This document shows positions 14,037 to 16,056 of a DNA stretch of 16,056 bases, piece after piece. The notes beneath the pieces are model-generated. The model did no database searches and had not been told where the DNA came from. It saw only the letters and a program-made list of their open reading frames with translations. Origin of the DNA: Nocardioides sp. (GTDB taxonomy: Bacteria; Actinomycetota; Actinomycetes; Propionibacteriales; Nocardioidaceae); NCBI GenBank assembly GCA_031177735.1, contig JAPSKJ010000029.1, forward strand, positions 1 to 16,056. The letters run 5' to 3'. How positions within the stretch are numbered: the stretch's first letter is position 1; the number at the start of each line of letters is the position of its first letter. The position numbers and the translations under genes were made by a program.

Positions 14037-14042
14037 AGGCTA
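14037..14042 (-). promoter_or_regulatory. Putative -10 (TAGCCT) for a leaderless ybaK transcript
   Basis: On the minus strand, TAGCCT is followed by 6 nt and then the GTG start of the deacylase gene. This matches the TANNNT-N6-8-start pattern also seen before yggT and the DUF3352 gene. No ribosome site or -35 is seen. Confidence 0.45.
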
Positions 14043-14291
14043 GTGAGCCCGCAGGCGCACGAGGGTCCGGGCCACGAACTCATGCCCGCCCGGCGAGGGG
14101 CTGATCCTGTCCGTCGTCCGAACCGCCGTGGACGGTGAGGGCGCCCATCCGGGTCAGCCACCGAGCGGCTGCGGCACGACGCCGAGAAGCTGGTCGATCC
14201 CGTGGACGGTCGGGTGGCGTCCGTACTCGGCGGTGGCCACGATCGATTCGCTTCGCCGGCGACCGATGGTCAGAATCGAGCCGTGGCTGAC
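14040..14291 (-). pseudogene. Possible decayed gene remnant (SGNH/GDSL-hydrolase-like C-terminus)
   Basis: One minus-strand frame runs from after a TAG at 14292-14294 to a TAG at 14040-14042, interrupted only by a TGA at 14154-14156. The last part reads TTDRISPSPGGHEFVARTLV then RLRAH. This resembles the C-terminal D-x-x-H-P-S-x-x-G-H block of SGNH hydrolases, with Ser where the catalytic His would be. The upstream part (ILTIGRRRSESIVATAEYGR, then HPTVHGIDQLLG) is unrecognised but has G/C-rich third positions, by rough count richer than the opposing plus frame. No start codon suited to a full protein exists. Chance open frames are common in GC-rich DNA, so this is tentative. Confidence 0.25.
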
Positions 14292-15248
14292 CTAGAGGAT
14301 CTGGACGTCGGGCCGCTGGCCCGCGTTGCTCACTGCGCCGTTGTCGGAGCCAGTCGTGGCGGTGCCAGAGCGGTGGTTCCGGTCGGGACGGCCCAGCGGA
14401 CGACGCCGTTCCGCATCGCCTCACTGACCAAGCCGTTCACCGCCGTGGCCGCGCTCTTGGCGATGCAGCGCACGGCAGCCGGACTCGAGACGCCCGTGTT
14501 CGACACGCTGCCGGAGCTGCACGGCGATTGGGCGGCCGACAAGACTCTGACGATCGGCCAGGTGCTGTCGCAGACCTCTGGGCTAGCTCCGACGGTCACC
14601 GCCGAGGACGTCGGTGCGCTCGGCGACTCGAGCACCGTGGCGATGGACGTGGCCAGGCTGGTGGTCCGGGCGGGCAGTGCTCGACCTCCGGGTCACCTCT
14701 GGGAGTACTACAACGGCAACTACTTCCTCGCTGGAGCCGTCATCACGGCCTTGATGGAGATGACGTACGAAGAAGCGCTGGAGGAGCTGATCCTGCGGCC
14801 GTGGGCACTCGAGTCGACGTCGTTCGACCCGCCCGCCAGCCTCGCACCTGGAGTGGACGACGGCAGCACGCCTGCCGTCGCCTACCCGCGGGGGCGCCGT
14901 CCAAGTGGAGGACTCTGCTCGACCGCCGATGACCTCCTGACTTTCGGCGAGCGTGTGCTCGCCAAGCCCGACCTGCTTGCTCGGGTGCAGACCGTGGCAA
15001 CCCGTCACGACGACCCGATGCGTTACGGGCTGGGGTGGGCGATCGGTCCCTCGGGTCAGCTGTATCTCAACGGTCGGCTACCCGGCTACCGAGCGGCGTT
15101 GATGCTCGTGCCGAGCCATGGAGTCGCCGGTGTGGCCCTCGCTGCCAGCTCCGAAGCTCTGCCCGCACAGGCAGTCGTCCTCAACGCCCTCCAGCACGAC
15201 CTCACAGGCGACGACCTCACCGAGGCGATCGACGGCTTCGCAGCCTGA
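14283..15248 (+). CDS. Serine hydrolase of the beta-lactamase/penicillin-binding-protein fold
   Basis: The 321-residue protein (from GTG 14283) has the class C/esterase-type serine beta-lactamase fold. SLTK (47-50) supplies the nucleophile Ser and Lys. WEYYNGNYFLAG (about 140-151) supplies the Y-x-N motif. PSGGLCSTADDLLTFGE (about 207-223) is the typical late block. The third box, normally KTG or HxG, appears as LNGRLPGYRAA (about 262-272), so the usual Lys/His is missing. No signal peptide or lipobox is seen, so it is probably cytosolic and more likely an esterase or peptidase than a drug-resistance enzyme. The start is uncertain: an in-frame GTG at 14202 would add 27 residues that look non-coding. 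Its codons are slightly less G/C-biased than the flanking genes. Confidence 0.85.
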   Translation: MADLEDLDVGPLARVAHCAVVGASRGGARAVVPVGTAQRTTPFRIASLTKPFTAVAALLAMQRTAAGLETPVFDTLPELHGDWAADKTLTIGQVLSQTSGLAPTVTAEDVGALGDSSTVAMDVARLVVRAGSARPPGHLWEYYNGNYFLAGAVITALMEMTYEEALEELILRPWALESTSFDPPASLAPGVDDGSTPAVAYPRGRRPSGGLCSTADDLLTFGERVLAKPDLLARVQTVATRHDDPMRYGLGWAIGPSGQLYLNGRLPGYRAALMLVPSHGVAGVALAASSEALPAQAVVLNALQHDLTGDDLTEAIDGFAA

Positions 15249-15412
15249 CCATGCGCCGCGAGCCCAGCCGCCCATGGCGTCTGTTTGCGCTGTCACCGTC
15301 GACGTCGGATCCGTGGCAACCAACTCCCGTGACCGGACTGGATCTGCCTGCCCGGCGGCCGCTCGGCGACGGCGGCAGCCATCCGGAGGGAGCGCGCGGT
15401 CGCTGCCGACCA
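15249..15412. other. Intergenic gap between convergent genes
   Basis: This 164-bp stretch lies between the serine hydrolase (+) and the small minus-strand gene. I see no convincing hairpin terminator, repeat or further gene in it. Confidence 0.6.
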
Positions 15413-15850
15413 TCACATGCCCTGACTGGCCGAGTCCGGGAGTCGAGCTTCGGTCGTGACTGCCTCCGGGCTCCGGACGAAGCCGACGTGGTGCTGACCG
15501 GCGAGTCGAACGACACCGTCGGCGAGCATCGACGACAGACCGTCCCTCACCGCCTCGTCGGGCTCGCCGTACAGGACCAGGCTCTCCACGGTGCAATGCC
15601 GCATGACGTCGCTGATGTACGGGTCCGAGAGGCTCCAGTGACGCAGCACGGCTGCGGAGCTCGGATACAGCTGGAAGCTGTGCGCGATCCCCTGTGCGTC
15701 GTCGATGAACACCTGCACCGTGAGCTGCGGCCCGTGCCGTTCCACGTACTCGACCGCGCGGCGCACGGCCTGCTTGTACTCCTCGAGGTGCCCGGTGGTG
15801 ATTCGCATGGTGTTGTGCATCAGCAGCGGTCGGTCCTGCGTGAGTGTCAC
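15413..15850 (-). CDS. Small conserved-looking protein, possibly a dimeric alpha/beta-barrel type
   Basis: This 145-residue cytosolic protein has no family I can name with certainty. After MRITTGHLEEYKQAVRRAVE (15-34) come a strand QLTVQVFIDDAQGIAHSFQL (42-61), a helix with HWSLSDPY, and a strand VESLVLYGEP. The body-plus-helix pattern beginning 'MRI..GHLEEYK..V' resembles ferredoxin-like dimeric alpha/beta-barrel proteins (ABM/NIPSNAP-like), but no active-site residues can be assigned. The start chosen is GTG at 15850, because GGAGG (15855-15859, minus strand) lies 4 nt upstream. An ATG ten codons in (residue 11) is an alternative. It converges on the serine hydrolase. Codon use is a little less G/C-extreme than the core genes, hinting at accessory DNA. 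Confidence 0.7.
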   Translation of the reverse strand: MTLTQDRPLLMHNTMRITTGHLEEYKQAVRRAVEYVERHGPQLTVQVFIDDAQGIAHSFQLYPSSAAVLRHWSLSDPYISDVMRHCTVESLVLYGEPDEAVRDGLSSMLADGVVRLAGQHHVGFVRSPEAVTTEARLPDSASQGM

Positions 15851-15854
15851 GATT

Positions 15855-15859
15855 CCTCC
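15855..15859 (-). promoter_or_regulatory. GGAGG ribosome site fixing the start of the small minus-strand gene
   Basis: GGAGGAA on the minus strand is followed closely by GTG at 15850. The reading frame is open further upstream, but no other start in it has a ribosome site as good. Confidence 0.6.
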
Positions 15860-15900
15860 CATCCAGTTCGTCACGTATCGCATCAACAGATTCGTCCGAG

Positions 15901-15917
15901 CCGAGCAGGTCGCTCGG
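15901..15917. repeat. Short CCGAGC/GCTCGG inverted repeat upstream of the minus-strand gene
   Basis: CCGAGC (15901-15906) and GCTCGG (15912-15917) form a 6-bp inverted repeat with a 5-nt centre, 51-67 nt before the start of the minus-strand gene. It could be an operator, but arms this short are expected by chance in GC-rich DNA. Confidence 0.25.
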
Positions 15918-16012
15918 CGGTCAGGCACTATCCGGCCGGCGGTCTGAGGCGGCCGGGACGAGCGTCCACGCCGGGCACCGGCCCGCCTGCTGTGGCGGTG
16001 CAGCAGACCCGC

Positions 16013-16054
16013 TCACGCTGCGTGCGCGTCGGCGGCACGGGCGTTGCGCAGCGC
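16013..16054 (-). CDS. Possible C-terminal end of a minus-strand gene running off the right edge
   Basis: On the minus strand the last bases read ALRNARAADAHAA and then a TGA (16013-16015). The helical Ala-rich tail with G/C-rich third positions looks like a protein C-terminus. Only 13 residues are visible, so neither the gene nor its identity can be confirmed. Confidence 0.3.
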   Translation of the reverse strand, partial: ALRNARAADAHAA

Positions 16055-16056
16055 GG

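Noticed and set aside
14202..14282. Upstream GTG start for the serine hydrolase
   Set aside because: The 27 added residues have weaker G/C bias at third positions, no ribosome site and no signal-peptide character. I kept 14283, though not firmly.
1..16056. tRNA genes, transposons, prophage or a new defence system
   Set aside because: I saw no cloverleaf with a GTTCRAATC-type T-loop, no transposase or terminal repeats, and no nuclease, reverse transcriptase or toxin pair. The window is mostly conserved housekeeping genes.

Overview
The window is a high-G+C, gene-dense chromosomal segment. Its gene order is the tail of the actinobacterial division and cell-wall cluster: ftsZ, pgeF/ylmD, yggS-type PLP protein, sepF, yggT, divIVA/wag31, then a DksA/TraR zinc-finger gene, lspA, rluD-type pseudouridine synthase, a GNAT, and dnaE. 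The order, the G/C-rich codon third positions, the DivIVA/SepF sequences and the TANNNT-type -10 elements point to an actinobacterium. I would guess Propionibacteriales, near Nocardioides, but the genus is an inference from memory.

Layout. 1-92 holds a probable C-terminal scrap of a gene entering from the left. 93-379 is an intergenic region with two palindromic structures and the likely ftsZ promoter/operator. 380-3039 is a tight ftsZ-pgeF-yggS run with 3 nt between the first two genes and an ATGA overlap between the next two. 3075-4813 carries sepF, yggT and divIVA, ending in a strong GC hairpin (4871-4907). 5014-7601 starts at a good promoter (TTGAGC-17-TACTCT) and is a translationally coupled set: dksA-like, lspA, rluD and GNAT. 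7788-11857 carries dnaE and an overlapping small membrane-protein gene. 11868-13511 is a one-TM DUF3352-type protein with a probable leaderless promoter. 13542-14030 (-) is a YbaK-type Cys-tRNA(Pro) deacylase. 14283-15248 (+) is a cytosolic serine-beta-lactamase-fold hydrolase. 15413-15850 (-) is a small unrecognised alpha/beta protein. The right edge may hold the C-terminus of another minus-strand gene.

How the genes fit together. FtsZ forms the division ring and carries the C-terminal DVPDFLK tail. SepF is the actinobacterial membrane tether for that tail, and DivIVA/Wag31 directs polar growth. PgeF and the YggS-like PLP protein are housekeeping passengers that commonly sit between ftsZ and sepF. 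LspA matures lipoproteins, RluD modifies 23S rRNA, and DnaE is the replicative polymerase; here its PHP domain appears to keep all nine metal ligands, so it may carry its own proofreading activity.

I found no CRISPR array, transposon, prophage, rRNA or tRNA gene, and no convincing new multi-gene system. The less ordinary items are the inverted-repeat cluster upstream of ftsZ, a possible CTG start for lspA, three leaderless-type promoters (one with its -10 inside a perfect inverted repeat), the Lys/Ala-rich tail on the DksA-like protein, a probable decayed gene at 14040-14291 (-), and the two poorly characterised genes at the right end.
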